A stretch of DNA of 64,000 nt from Rhodamnia argentea (GCF_020921035.1 NC_063155.1:19611311-19675310); one strand, 5' to 3'; counted from the first letter of the stretch, positions 39,219-50,945 are shown. Notes: generated from the letters alone by a model not told the origin. Program-made: numbers and translations.

Positions 39219-40320
39219 TAATTCCAAGTTGAAAAGCATTGGCATAGTTATATGTGTTTTGGTCAGTTCATCTTGATCTTTGTAGAATTTGTTAGCCGTA
39301 TGCTCAACTGGAATTGGTAGATGAATTGAAGAATGTATGTTATTATTTGGGGTCCAATTAGTACAGTCTGGTCTAGTTCGGTTCTAATGTATAAGATGGC
39401 ACTGGTTTTGTTGTGTTTAGTTTCTATGTGAAAGACTGCCTGGTTTCGCCTTTTCTTTTCCAGGCCGCTTGGCTTCTGTTTGGGTGGGTTCGGCTTCCAA
39501 ATACATGAAAATCGCCCCTCGCTCGGCCTTATTGGCTGGGAAGATTTTATGCAGGATAGTTAGATGACTATGACTGTAATATACGAGCCAACCTGGGAAG
39601 AATGAGGTCTCTGATCTTCAACATGGGCTTTGCTTTATCTTGTATCTCTGCTAAGAGTTTTAATAGGCAAAAGCGGGATTCTCGTTGGTAAAAATCTTTG
39701 GCAGCAGAGATTCACCAGAAAAGAATTTCGTGCCTCGAAGGAACTCCTTCATTTGGTACATTTGTGTTCTGCGCAGCTAGCTGCATGTGAGAACATCTGT
39801 ATACATATGGTAAACTGTAACCATAACTAAACGGTTTTTGTTTAAAGCTATAAACGTAAAATTCATCTAGTCACGAATTCAAAGATCAACGGATTTCTTG
39901 GTTGAGTCTTGTTATTCTTAAAGCGGCTTCATGGCAAGCAAATAAGGGCTACAAAGTTGTTGACTTGAAAAAAGAAGAGCGAATAAGGGTGCGAAAAGAA
40001 ATGTGATAGCATAATCTGAAAGGAATCTTCAACATTTGGTGTTAAATTTTTAGCACACCACTTAGGGAAGCTCATATGAGAAGTCATATATCATATATTA
40101 GGAAACATGGAAATAGTACCAAAGAGCAGCAGAAAAATTCTTAGCAGACTTCTAGGCTTGAAGTTCAAACTCGAGTAGAAGTACCGTATTCTTATTTCAT
40201 AAACAGGGCCTCCGACATCTTTTATAGTGCCAAATCATGAATAAAAACATGTACAGAGGATCAAAGTAAGAGAAAATCGTCCTAAATTAGACAATTTTAA
40301 GCATTTTGAGTCTGGCTCTA
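39219..40320. other. U1 array spacer between classes A and E
   Basis: No gene. Matches the spacer after copy 8 with small differences, including an extra block near 39505-39580. Confidence 0.6.
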
Positions 40321-40331
40321 GTCCCACATTG
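40321..40331 (+). promoter_or_regulatory. USE of U1 copy 13
   Basis: GTCCCACATTG differs at one position from the consensus, 75 bp before the truncated class E copy at 40396. Confidence 0.75.
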
Positions 40332-40395
40332 AGAAACTAGCAATAATGAAATAGAGGAAGTCCCTGCCAAAGCTGAAGTGGATGCCAACTGTCAA

Positions 40396-40504
40396 ATCAC
40401 TTACCTGGATGCGGTCCCTGTGCACTCAAGATGGCTCATGGCCTAGGTTGACGGCCTCCATTGGGTGTCAGCCTAAGGTCTGCTCATCATAGCAGAGCCT
40501 ATGT
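40396..40504 (+). pseudogene. Truncated U1 snRNA (class E, copy 13)
   Basis: The 5' end ATCACTTACCTGG keeps the pairing core ACTTACCTG. The copy runs through stem III (TCTGCTCATCATAGCAGA) and then stops; the Sm site and 3' hairpin are absent. Loop II is shortened. Not functional without a Sm site. Confidence 0.85.
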
Positions 40505-41938
40505 TCATTAGTTGAAGGAATGAACATCATTAGCCCCATTTGCCACAATATCGAGAAAAGGTGGTTAAGCAAGAGTTTCTCTCACAGTTGGATTGTGATA
40601 GACTGTGATCTCATGCTGTATCGCCTCCAATATAGTATGCCATGGTCAGAAAGTTAATTCGACTTATGTATCTGACAGTAGGTCCTGAAGATGTAGAGCT
40701 TGAAGTTGCAGAAACCATCTTGAGAAGATTGAATCCTAAGTCGTGTTAATGCAGGAATATATTCCATTAGTTTGCAATGGAGCAAGTCTCTTGCAGCAGA
40801 TCTATCGCTTTCATATCAATCAAGCAAATATGAAAAGCCATATGATCTGCATTTTGAACCACATTATTGTTCACATTGCTTTTATTTCTACGCCATGGGC
40901 AAATACCATTTGGCAAATGGCAGATTGCACCAGTTACCATCTTTGTCGGATTGTAGAATTTGCCCCAATATGGAATATCTATGAGAGGGTCATTGACTTC
41001 TCTATATCTTTGCCGAGCAGTCCTGATTTCAGCAGACAAAATCAGAGTAGTTAATTACATCGTTGATCATGGTGAACATAATTGGTCGATTTCTCTGGCT
41101 GTATATCTTCACAGAGAACTGATTCTGCGCTTGTTTGGAAACAATACCTCATTTTTGTGCGCAGTATCATGAAGTGACTCTACAGTAGATTTCAATCTCA
41201 TAATCGGCATGCTCGAAGCTCAAAAATATAATCCATGATGAAGCATACAATTTGGAAGAATATATTATGGTTCATTGCAATGAGACTGCTACAGACTTGT
41301 ATCTCTTGGCATGCACAATGCGTTCGATGTTGCTAAATTTCAGGCATCGAGAATCGCTCTCCAAATCTCTCCCCAGTTTCTTCTTTCCACGTGCAGGTGA
41401 TATCAAGTGGCATACTCGACATTGTGAAAGGAGATGACATATTAGAGTCCCAGTTTTCTAACTTAACCGAACAAACCTACATTTGCGCATAGGATTCATG
41501 CAATGGAGATTGCAAAGTACTGGCTTCAATTTTCAATACCATTTGAGTCTGGTATAGAATGCTACTCACCAACTTGTTCCCACCATGTTAAATCGGACAC
41601 TTAAAAAAAAAGAAAAATCTTTATGGTTCTTTATCGTATGACCTTGTATCATAAAGCTTTAGTCCCTTTAATCTTGCAGTTTGTCAGAACTGTCAATTTA
41701 TACAAGAAGGAAAACAAAAACCTATTTGAAATTTGCAGGAGTAGTTGTCTGTACTGTTTATTAGTATAATAAATTGCTTGCGTACTTAGCCAAAAAGGAA
41801 AAAACACAAGGTACTCCCGGTCCACAGTTAAGGATAAGACACTAAGCAATTGAGTATATACCATACATAAGGTTGCATATCGGTATTGTTCCGTGCAGCT
41901 AGCTATGAGCGGAAACTTTTATTCACATACGGTAAGAA

Positions 41939-41949
41939 GTACCACATCG
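41939..41949 (+). promoter_or_regulatory. USE of U1 copy 14
   Basis: GTACCACATCG differs at one position from the consensus, 76 bp before the class C start. A TATA-like TATGCATAAC follows about 31-34 bp after the USE, the polymerase II spacing. Confidence 0.8.
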
Positions 41950-42014
41950 AATAGAATGTGAAGAGAGAGAGGCCTGAGGGTATGCATAACGAAGCGCCAG
42001 GAGCAGACACTCGC

Positions 42015-42175
42015 CCACAAACCTGGACGGGGTCGTTGGGTGATCAAGAATGCCCATGGCCAAGGTCAATGGCCTCCATTGCACTTTGGTGGTGCGTTGG
42101 CCTTAGGACTGCTTGTTATAGCAGTGCTACGTCATAATTTTTGGCAGCGGGGCCCCGCATTCGTGTGGCCCTAAC
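42015..42175 (+). ncRNA. U1-like snRNA (class C, copy 14) with altered 5' end and canonical Sm site
   Basis: Loop I GATCAAGAAT, loop II ATTGCACTT, stem III CTGCT/AGCAG, Sm site AATTTTTGG and 3' hairpin arms GGGCC/GGCCC are all kept. The 5' end CCACAAACCTGG differs from ATACTTACCTGG at four of the first six positions, so pairing with a normal donor is reduced to the AACCTGG part. With a near-consensus USE and TATA it could be a transcribed variant U1 with different donor preference, or a slowly decaying copy. Confidence 0.7.
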
Positions 42176-43151
42176 CAATTCTAGCTCAAAATGGTTGTAC
42201 AAAACCAATTTTCATTAGCTCATGTTAGGTTATTTGTCGACATGAAGTTAAAGATTAATGCTGGAGGCCAAGCAAGGAGCTCTCAGTTCTAATTGCAGAT
42301 TATACTGATACAATTACCTTCATAAGAAGATGAGTTTAACAGTACCATTATTGGTCTCATTTCCTTTTGTTTAAATTTACCATCTTGGGCATCATCTAAA
42401 CTGCTGCTCTCACGTTGCAACCAGCAAGTGGTATTCATACAAAAATCTACAATTGACAGCTGTGTCAGTGAATATTCTTTTGCCCCAACATGGAAGAACT
42501 ATGAGCTGAGGTAGTTAAGTTGGTGAAACTGGGCTTTTGCCACATCCATTACGGCTCTTTTGTTCATGAACCAGGCTTAATACACATCGAAGCAGCAAAA
42601 AATGATTTGAAGAGGATGTTGTTTTCCTCTCTGCTTTGCCTACATCAGATACTTCTTAGTATCTCCACTTTCTTTACATGACATCACTGCATAGCTCTTA
42701 ATTCCATCTTTTCCAGAGCAGTTTTGTCCACAAGCTGGTGTTCTACTGGAAATATATGAAGCATACTGACAGTAAAAAGTGCAACAAAAAAACGAAAGAG
42801 GGAAATCGTAAATGGCAATGTGAACTCGCCTCCCTTTTCAAGATATCAATGGCATCACAAGCTCAATCTCAAAACTGTTAGTCCATCAATAGGTGCAGCG
42901 ATATTGACAAAGAACAGAAATCGGAGTTAAGGAGTGAATGACTGGATATCATCAAACAATGGAACAGTGACGTTATCAAAGAATTGATTACAAACCTTCA
43001 AAAAATGCCAATTCCACGACAGAGGAGGCAAAGAAGATGAGAAAGAGTTCAGTAAATCAAATTTTAAAGCCACCATGGCTTGGGCTGGAAGCAAATTTAT
43101 CATCTAACTGAAGTAGGGAAGGGCTATTTGACAACTATTAAGCCTGATTAT

Positions 43152-43162
43152 GTCCCACATGG
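43152..43162 (+). promoter_or_regulatory. USE of U1 copy 15
   Basis: GTCCCACATGG differs at one position from the consensus, 77 bp before the class D start at 43229. Confidence 0.75.
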
Positions 43163-43228
43163 AAGAACTACCAAAAAATCAACTGATGATGTACATGAAC
43201 AAGATTAAGGTGTGGACCAACTGTCAAA

Positions 43229-43390
43229 TTACTTACCTGGACGGGTTCGATAGGTAATCAAGAACACCCATAGCCTAGGCCAACAGCCTCCATCACACGC
43301 AGGCGGTGGTATGGCCTAAGGTCTGCTCATTGTAGCAGAGCCTAGACCATAATTTGGGGTAGCGGGTTTCTGCCTCTGCACGGCCCCTTC
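43229..43390 (+). pseudogene. U1 snRNA (class D, copy 15), uninterrupted but decayed
   Basis: The 5' end TTACTTACCTGG keeps full donor pairing and stem III (TCTGCTCATTGTAGCAGA) is perfect. Loop II is ATCACACG instead of ATTGCACT, so the U1A site is lost. The Sm site is AATTTGGGG and the 3' hairpin is weakened. This is the empty-site relative of the LTR-interrupted copies at 28461 and 36788. Confidence 0.8.
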
Positions 43391-43988
43391 AAATGTCAAG
43401 CCAAACATTTAGTCTCTTTGGAGAGTGCATAATAGTAGACTGAGCAGAAAAATGCAGAAAACTTGCTTATGTTTTTATCTACTCATTTATTGAGACCTAC
43501 CTCCAGGATTCAGTACTTATGAGGCAAGTGAAAGCTTGATAGGTCATATCGAGTTTGCACGACATGGGGTAAAAACATGGTGCTCTGAATAACCACAATG
43601 CCAAGGCATATCAATTTTTTTTGCGGCACATTGTGATATCTGATGTTCATACTCGACTGAGTCCCGGTAGAAAGTTCTGCAGCTTGCCGAAGTTGCAGAA
43701 ACAAACTGCAAAAGATTCAGTTGGCATCCATTTCCTAAGCTGAAGGCAGATTTTCTCTTTTCTATTTAAGGATCTTCTGCCAATGGAGATGAAAGCAAAT
43801 CCTTGAGTGAAAAGAATCCACTGGAATAGGGAAAAAAAAAAAGAAAAAACCTCACCAATTCACCTTGCACAATTTCTGTTACTTACCCCATGAAGAAAGA
43901 CATGACCTGCTCCCACACAGCTGCCCATTGTCCCACAATGTATGAAAAAAAACGAGAAGAGAGAAAGGAAGTCCAGTTAAAATGGGCC

Positions 43989-44151
43989 AACTCTACCTGG
44001 ATGGGGTTGATGAGCAATCAAGAAGGCCCCTGGCCTAGGCTAGCAATCTCCGTTGCACTTTGGAGAGGTGCGTTAGCCTGAGGTCTGCTTGAGCAACAGA
44101 GCCTATGTCGTAAGTTGTGGTAGACAGGTCCTGTTATCACGCAGCCCCCAC
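43989..44151 (+). pseudogene. U1 snRNA pseudogene (class B, copy 16)
   Basis: 5' end AACTCTACCTGG, loop I AATCAAGAAGG, loop II TTGCACT, stem III TCTGCTTGAGCAACAGA, Sm site GTAAGTTGTGG (disrupted) and a weakened 3' hairpin. It is the least rearranged of the three class B copies at its 5' end. Confidence 0.85.
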
Positions 44152-45127
44152 CAATTCTTTGTCAAAACAATCAGAGACATCATGGAGTAGAAGAATTGCT
44201 GCAACACCAAAGGTTAATATTGCAAAACCATGTGAAATCGCAAAGAGTGTAGGATGAGATTTAATAGATATGCACTGCAACTTCCATTTTCTTCTAAAAC
44301 TGTAAGGGAAAGAACTTTGCAAGACCTCAATGACCCAAGTCGAGTAATAAATTTTCAGCATTTCAGTCGGTCTTTCAAGCTGCAAAGGATTGCGCATCAG
44401 CTATGACAGCACCAATAGACAAATGATGCCCAAGTTTTCAGAAGTAAAATTTTAAGGGAATCTTGTCTGATCTCCAACATGCATATATCTGCTATTGCAT
44501 TAACTTTTAGCATGAAAGATCATTTTTTTCTGCACAAGTCCTTAAGCAGTTCCATTCTTGGGACAGGACAATGGAGACTTATATAAGAAAAGATGTATGA
44601 GAGTATGATCTCCAACTGTACTGTAACTGATGTCTGCTATAGACCCTGTAAGGCTATGCAAAGTGTCTGGGGCATACAGGCCGTTTAATCTGCGGTTTCC
44701 AGTTTTATTTTGCATTTGAAGTAATTACTCTTTCTAGTTATTCACTTTTAGTTTTCAGAAGGTGTTCACCTGCATTTATATTGACATCAATTGGTTATTT
44801 CTTACTAGTTACGACCATGTACATTGGACCAACCATAATCACAAGAGTGCACTCTATATTAAAGTTTTCAGTTAATGCTTTGACACCGACTGTGCTCAAA
44901 CCGTGCCAAGTCTTATCTGATGCCAGTGATCCTCTTCCTTTCACAGTAAAAAGAAGTGACTGCTTGATTTCTTGATCTTAACATGAGAAAACCGGCGCAT
45001 TCGGTGGTAAAAAACCAACAACTTACTGAATAAAATTAAATTAAGGAAGACTTCAAGAATTAAAGAGCATGGTAGCTACATCTGTATTTTTCTGTTCAGA
45101 CACGCCTATCATGAGTGTGTAATAAAA
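44152..45127. other. U1 array spacer between classes B and A
   Basis: No gene. Matches 38008-38979 and, interrupted by the LTR insert, 29421-32665. Confidence 0.7.
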
Positions 45128-45138
45128 GTCCCACATTG
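45128..45138 (+). promoter_or_regulatory. USE of U1 copy 17
   Basis: GTCCCACATTG differs at one position from the consensus, 75 bp before the RNA start at 45203. Confidence 0.85.
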
Positions 45139-45202
45139 ACATAACAGTGAAGAGAGAGAAGGGAGAGAGAGAATAAGAGGCAGACTAGAAACCAGTTGGA
45201 AC

Positions 45203-45365
45203 ATACTTACCTGGACGGGGTCTATGGGCGATCTAGAAGGCCCATGTCCTAGGTTGGCGACCTCCATTGCACTCCCGGAGGGGCGCTCGTCTAAGGTCAG
45301 CCCAAGTTGGCTGAGCCTACGTCATAATTTGTGGCAGAGAAGGCCTGCGTTCGCGCGGCCCCTAC
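45203..45365 (+). ncRNA. U1: U1 snRNA (class A, copy 17), nearly intact
   Basis: 163 nt with canonical 5' end ATACTTACCTGG, loop II ATTGCACTC, paired stem III and Sm site ATAATTTGTGG. Loop I is GATCTAGAAG rather than GATCAAGAAG; the altered position is the one that varies between species (human has C), so it may be tolerated. The 3' hairpin has GAGAAGGCC where sisters have GCGGGGGCC, which weakens its outer stem. It is the last member of the contiguous cluster. Confidence 0.88.
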
Positions 45366-47387
45366 CAACTCCTAGTTGGAAAAGAACAGTCATAGATGTG
45401 GTTGTTGTGTTTAATGTTACGAAAAATTCCATATTAGTGAAATACAGTTGGTTCCTTAATGGTTGTCGGTTGGGGAAGGTTTCATACAAGATAGAAGGCA
45501 ATGACTGCCCGAGAGGGAGCCACAACTTGGGAACCATGAGTGTCATCTGATCTTCAACAAAGTCATTGCTTTCTCTTGTATCTCTGCTAAGAGTTTTAGT
45601 AGGGATCTCTTGCCTTGAAGGAACGCCTTCCATTTGGTACGTCCGTGTTTTTCTGCGCGGGTCGCTGGGAAGCATCAGCATACATTGCGACTCCGAAACG
45701 TGTGTTGTTGAGTTGAGTTAGCTTGTGATGATGGGCTGCAATCTCGTGCCCAACCTTGGTTTGTGAAGTTAATTCGACTTTTGCATCAAACAGTAGTTCC
45801 TGAGGATGGAGAGCATGATGAAGTTGCAGAAACCATCTTGAGAAGATTCGAGTAGAAGTCAGTGTTAAGAGGCGTACTCAGACACCGTGAAAGACGATGA
45901 CATGATAGAGGAGCAAGTTTTGAAGTTAAGCAGACGAACCTGCACTTGCGAATAGGATTTGTGCAATGGAGATCGCAAAATACCCGGTTTCAATTTTGAA
46001 TACCATACAAGTCTTTGGTAGAATGCTACTCGTCAACTTGTTCCCTCGACGTGTGAAATTTGTACCAGTAGTTCCTCTGGACTGTTTATTATTTGAATAA
46101 AAATTGCTTGCATACATAGCCAAAAAGGAAAAAACACAACGTACCCCTCTGTCCACAATTAAGGATAAAAAACTAAGAATATGAGTATATACTGTATATA
46201 ACGTCACATATATGCCGATGAACGAAAAGCATAAATTTAGTGTAATGTTTAGACTTGAATAAAGTTCTTAAACTGCTTCGTCTGAATTCTGGAACGTAAA
46301 ATTCGAGAGTATTCCCTGAAATGAAGGAAAGAAAAATATTTTCTCTTAACTTAAGAAGATAATGATGGAGAAAGTAGACTCCATGTCATTTTCCGATAGC
46401 TACCGCCAAATAGAATCGTTTAATAACAACCCGCGCCTGGGATAAATCATTGAAGTTTCGACTCCTGCGTCGTCGACCCGTGCTTCGCAGAGTATCTTTA
46501 AACCGACTTGTTGGCGACATATTCCTAGTTCAAAAACACTATGCAATGAACGATAAGCATAAATTTAGTGTCATGTGACAATGTCAAGCGCAGGCATGAA
46601 CAGTGAAACGCTGTTGTGGGTTGAAGAGTGATCTTTCAAGAACATTAGAAGGAGATGAAGAAGAAAGGGAGGGCACACGTACGCACACTGCCAGTTCCCA
46701 CAACGTTCTTATGAATATGATGATTCAGGCAAAATTATTAACCGGAGGGAGAAAGCTGGAGAGAGTGGCACAAAGATAGTCCCGTATTGGGAATACACCA
46801 AGAAAGAAAGGCGAACTGAAGAGGGCAAAAGTGAAGGTGATGACAACCCTCAAATCGTAATTTTTAATGCATTTTATGGTAGGAGAAGTCATCTTATAAG
46901 CACATTGGCGGAAAGCCGAAAACAAAAAACTAGGTGCATTTGTCGTAATTCCTCGAAAGATGATATGAATGATTAAGAACATCCGTAGTTAGTTAAATCA
47001 GGTCTAATTCCAAGCACGCGAAACAGCATTCTGCTCGAAGATTGTTCCGAAATCACTCGATTTACGTTTTGTTCCATAAGAAAAAAGACTTATTTCAAAT
47101 ATGAAAGGAAGGATAATGGGAAACTACAGAAGAAACTCCATTTTTCCACCCCTCAAATATGCTCCAAACTTGAAATTAGACACAATGTAATCCCGTGACA
47201 GAGTACAGATCTCCAGTTCTACAACCACGTAGAACAAGAGCTTCTGATGCAAACACTTATTCACGGAAGCACATCAACACGCAAAATGTCGGCACCAACC
47301 AACGATGATTGGCAACTAAACTCTACACCATGTTTCAGAAGAACAGCACAAAAGGCATGTGTTTCTACTGACCGGAACTCCCTCCGC
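45366..47387. other. Spacer between U1 cluster and cysteine synthase genes
   Basis: From about 45870 to 46200 the sequence resembles the A-to-C spacer (for example 34690-35100), so the array unit continues, degraded, for about 800 bp. The rest holds no recognised gene. Confidence 0.5.
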
Positions 47388-49718
47388 TCAGGGCTCAAAA
47401 ACCATATTCTCGGCCTCTCGCTTGACGGACTCGAATAGCACAGACGACAAGTAACGTTCTCCAAAGCTGGGGAAGACCACCTGATAAAGTTTATACGGTA
47501 TAAATTCAGAGAATTACCCCAATTGTCAATTCAGGAAATGAAGAATCACTAGTGAAGCCTACAGTATAATTTCGGTGAAGAATCACTTACAACAATGAGT
47601 TTCCCAGCATTTTCTGGCCTCCTCGCTATCTTAATTGCTGCAGCAGCTGCTGCTCCAGATGATATTCCTACCTGCAAAGTGCATCCCACATCCATGAGAC
47701 TGCCATGAATGCAAAATGTACAATAAGAGCTAGCAGTAGTTTTTTTCCTCTTTTTCTTATTTTCTTTTGGCCATAAGAGATAGCAGCAGTTGACATTCCT
47801 AGTGAATCACAACATTTGCCTAATAAGAAAGCACGAAAATTAAACCCAAAGATTACCAGCAAGCCTTCCTTCAACGCGAGCTCCTTTGCAGTTTCAATAG
47901 CTTCATCGCTTGATATCTGGAAACGCATTAAAATTTACTCAGCAATGTATAAGCACAGAGAATGACGATCAAGACTAGATCGCAAAAAGTGCAGACTTCC
48001 TAACCAACTGTAAAAGGATTGCTTCCATAAGCGGCATTCATTGTATTCAATCATTCGCGCATATACCTTTCCATGTCGCATGTTTGCATTATCCAGAGAT
48101 AATACAGAAACTACAAAGTCCACGTCTAAGCACTCAAAAAAGGAGCAGATTTGGAATTTATTACCAGAGACTGTCAAAGTACGTCAGAAGGATAAATTAT
48201 CAAATATCCATATATATAATTGTGAAGCCATGTGGAGAAGGGGAGGTGCCTGGTTCTTCTTTTGCTTTTCCACCAGTTATTCAAAGCTCCCTTGCAATTT
48301 CCTATTAAACCTAAGTCCTTGCAACTTAGAAAGCTCATTGCTTACAAACCCATTCTCGCTAAAACCAGTATTAACCTTCTTTACTAGCTCTACCAATCTT
48401 TGACATATCGAAGTATATTAACCATCTTTCCAGCTTTTACAAGGGGAAAGGGAACAAATTTCAATTTCTTGCACAAACTCTTACCTGGATTACTTCATCA
48501 AGTAAGTCCACGTCCAAAACTCCGGGGATGAAACCAGCACCAATACCTTGAATCTTATGAGGGCCTAGGAAATTGTGGGCATGAAATTCATAGTCAAAAA
48601 GAGGATTGCACAAGATGTGTCTCTTAACATTGTCTCCAAAGAGAGACACGTCTTCTTTGGAGAATTTTGGCACTTAGCATGCTTATAAACGCATTAGAAG
48701 CTAAAAAAGCAGTGTCCCCTGTTGCAAAAATATTATAGACATTGCAAAGTAGATCAATTAACGGAAATGCAAAGTTGCTTCATTGTTTAAAGGGCCATCA
48801 TAGTGCAAGGATACTGTGGGACTTGCGGAAAGTAGTGTATAAAGCAAGAACTAACTTGCCAAACCGATCATAAGATTATGATTGCCAATCATATGAAGTC
48901 AGAACTTACCAGGTTTCCCTCCAGACAAAACTGCACTCTCCACTGGTTCTACCCCGTAAAGCTAAAGACAAAAACAGAGTTGTGTGAATGATACACGAAA
49001 TAGGACTATTGGAAAAGTAAAATTTCCTTCCAAATATTGTAACTACAAGAGAACCTAACCTTGATATTGGGGTTTTGTTCCTTGAGATACTTCCCTGCTC
49101 CAGTTACTGTACCGCCAGTTCCAATTCCAGAAACAAGGGCATCAACTTTCCCACCTGAGCCTTTCCATAGTTCTGGTCCTGTGGTCTCATAATGAATCTA
49201 ACAACAGAGACAAGATCAATGAACTCTTTTCTCTTTGATCAGTAATAGCAATGAACCTTTTCAACCTGTAAGCATCTATCTTACCAAGACCAAAAAAATA
49301 CCTTGGGATTGGCAGGGTTTTCAAATTGCTGGAGAATGTAAGCATTTGGAGTCTTTGCTGATATCTCTTCAGCCTTCTGAACGGCACCTTTCATGCCTTT
49401 AGCTGGATCAGTCAGGACTAGCTCAGCTCCAAATGCACGGAGGATGATTCTTCTTTCAAGGCTCATTGAAGCAGGCATTGTTATTATAAGTTTGTAACCC
49501 TTTGCAGCTGCCATAAATGCCAGACCAATCCCAGTATTTCCACTAGTTGGCTCGATCAAAACACTCTTCATCAAGTCAAGCAAGGAACGTTTTTGGTTAG
49601 ATTTCTTCATCTGCATCTATCACTCTACAACCTACAAAATGAGATTGCATAACCTCAACTTGTTTTAACGGGCCTTGTGATAAGCTAAGGCCTGTGTAAG
49701 CCTTTCAGAAGTCTAGTA

Positions 49719-49804
<86 letters not shown>

Positions 49805-50945
49805 CAGACAGACAGACAGACAGAGACAGAGACAGAGACAGAGACAGAGACAGAGACAGAGACAGAGACAGAGACAGAGACAGAGAGACAGAGAGACAGA
49901 GAGAGAGAGAGACAGAGAGACAGAGATTTCCCGTGATCTGATTTCGTTATAGTCACTTCTTATAGGAAAAGATGTTCCCATCCTTCAGGAACTATATCAA
50001 GAGTCTCAGACACATGAGTTAGGAGTACTTAGTTTTTAATATAATTACTACTATTGCAAACCTAGAAAGAAGGTTTCCGTAACCAACCTCCCCTGGCCGA
50101 ATAAGGCCCTTGTCCTCTGCATCTACAATCATACTGTACCCAATCCTGCAGGCAGAGAAATCAGTATTAGACTCAGAATATTTAGTAATCCACATACCTA
50201 GAGGCTGTCGCATGAAATACATCCATTCCAAGTTTCTGACTTATATGTTGTTGTTTACTAGGATTGGTGCAGGCATGTGTGTGCAAGTGAGAAAGGGGGT
50301 GTGGATTTGTGAGCAAATGAAGAGAGAAAAGTGGATGGTGAAGAAAATGGGAGGGAAGGAAATATCCAATTCGTACTCTTCTATTGTAGTAGCCTTCTTC
50401 AGCTATAAGGCTTTGCCCAGACAAACTAAATGTTTCTTAAAGGACTTGGAATTTTGTGGACCATTTTCCTAGACAATAACTGCAGCCGACGTTTATCTAA
50501 CAGTAGATTCTAGCAAGGAGTTAGAGTCAAACAAAGAATGGAACTCCGACCAGACTAATGGATCTTGTTCTCTAAGTAACGAAATATCCAGATTGCCACA
50601 TTGAATCAAGGTACAAATAAGATATAATGGCACAGCGATTAGCAGTTCAGCATGGAGGGGTTTTTTCTCTTTCAAAATGAAATCTTCCTCTACCTGTCTT
50701 TGACACTGGAGCATGGCTCCATCATCTCTAGCTTGGCAGCAATACGGGCAACACAACGGTCAGTGACATGGTTGAGGTACACCAGAGGTGTCTTACCAAT
50801 TAACTGCGTACAATAAACGTATGAACAAGAATGTAACATAAGCACGCAATCACAGTATTAAGACTACAGAGAATGAGTGAGATGAGTAATGCAAATAGCT
50901 TACTTCAGTGACATCTTTTGCAATCATAGACTTCTCTTCCACCAT
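47388..50945 (-). CDS. OASTL: Cysteine synthase / O-acetylserine (thiol) lyase, cytosolic type (left copy)
   Basis: Makes L-cysteine from O-acetylserine and sulfide, using pyridoxal phosphate (PLP). Ten coding exons: 50904-50945, 50694-50803, 50088-50145, 49302-49565, 49060-49197, 48910-48961, 48485-48564, 47857-47916, 47591-47671 and 47388-47480. They total 978 nt in one frame, giving 325 residues, the usual length for cytosolic forms. Visible motifs: PLP-binding lysine in SSVKDR (Lys49), substrate loop EPTSGNTG (75-82), phosphate loop GTGGT (184-188), and PLP-ring serine in GISSGAA (Ser272). There is no transit peptide, hence the cytosolic call. A non-coding first exon lies near 51456-51640. 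It forms a tandem pair with the copy at 55637. Some family members instead make beta-cyanoalanine, which sequence reading alone does not exclude. Confidence 0.95.
49725..49927. repeat. Compound microsatellite (TA)n(GA)n(GACA/GACAGA)n
   Basis: About 200 bp of TA, then GA, then GACA and GACAGA units, in the intron between exons 3 and 4 of the left cysteine synthase gene. The right copy has only a short GA run at the matching intron, so it expanded after duplication. Confidence 0.95.

Noticed and set aside
49800-49925. Regular GACAGA units looking like a CRISPR-type array
   Set aside because: The repeat unit is only 4-6 bp with no spacers, in a plant intron; it is a microsatellite.
49705-49981. 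Long minus-strand frames rich in Ser, Leu, Val and Cys
   Set aside because: They are translations of the TA/GA/GACA microsatellite, not a protein.
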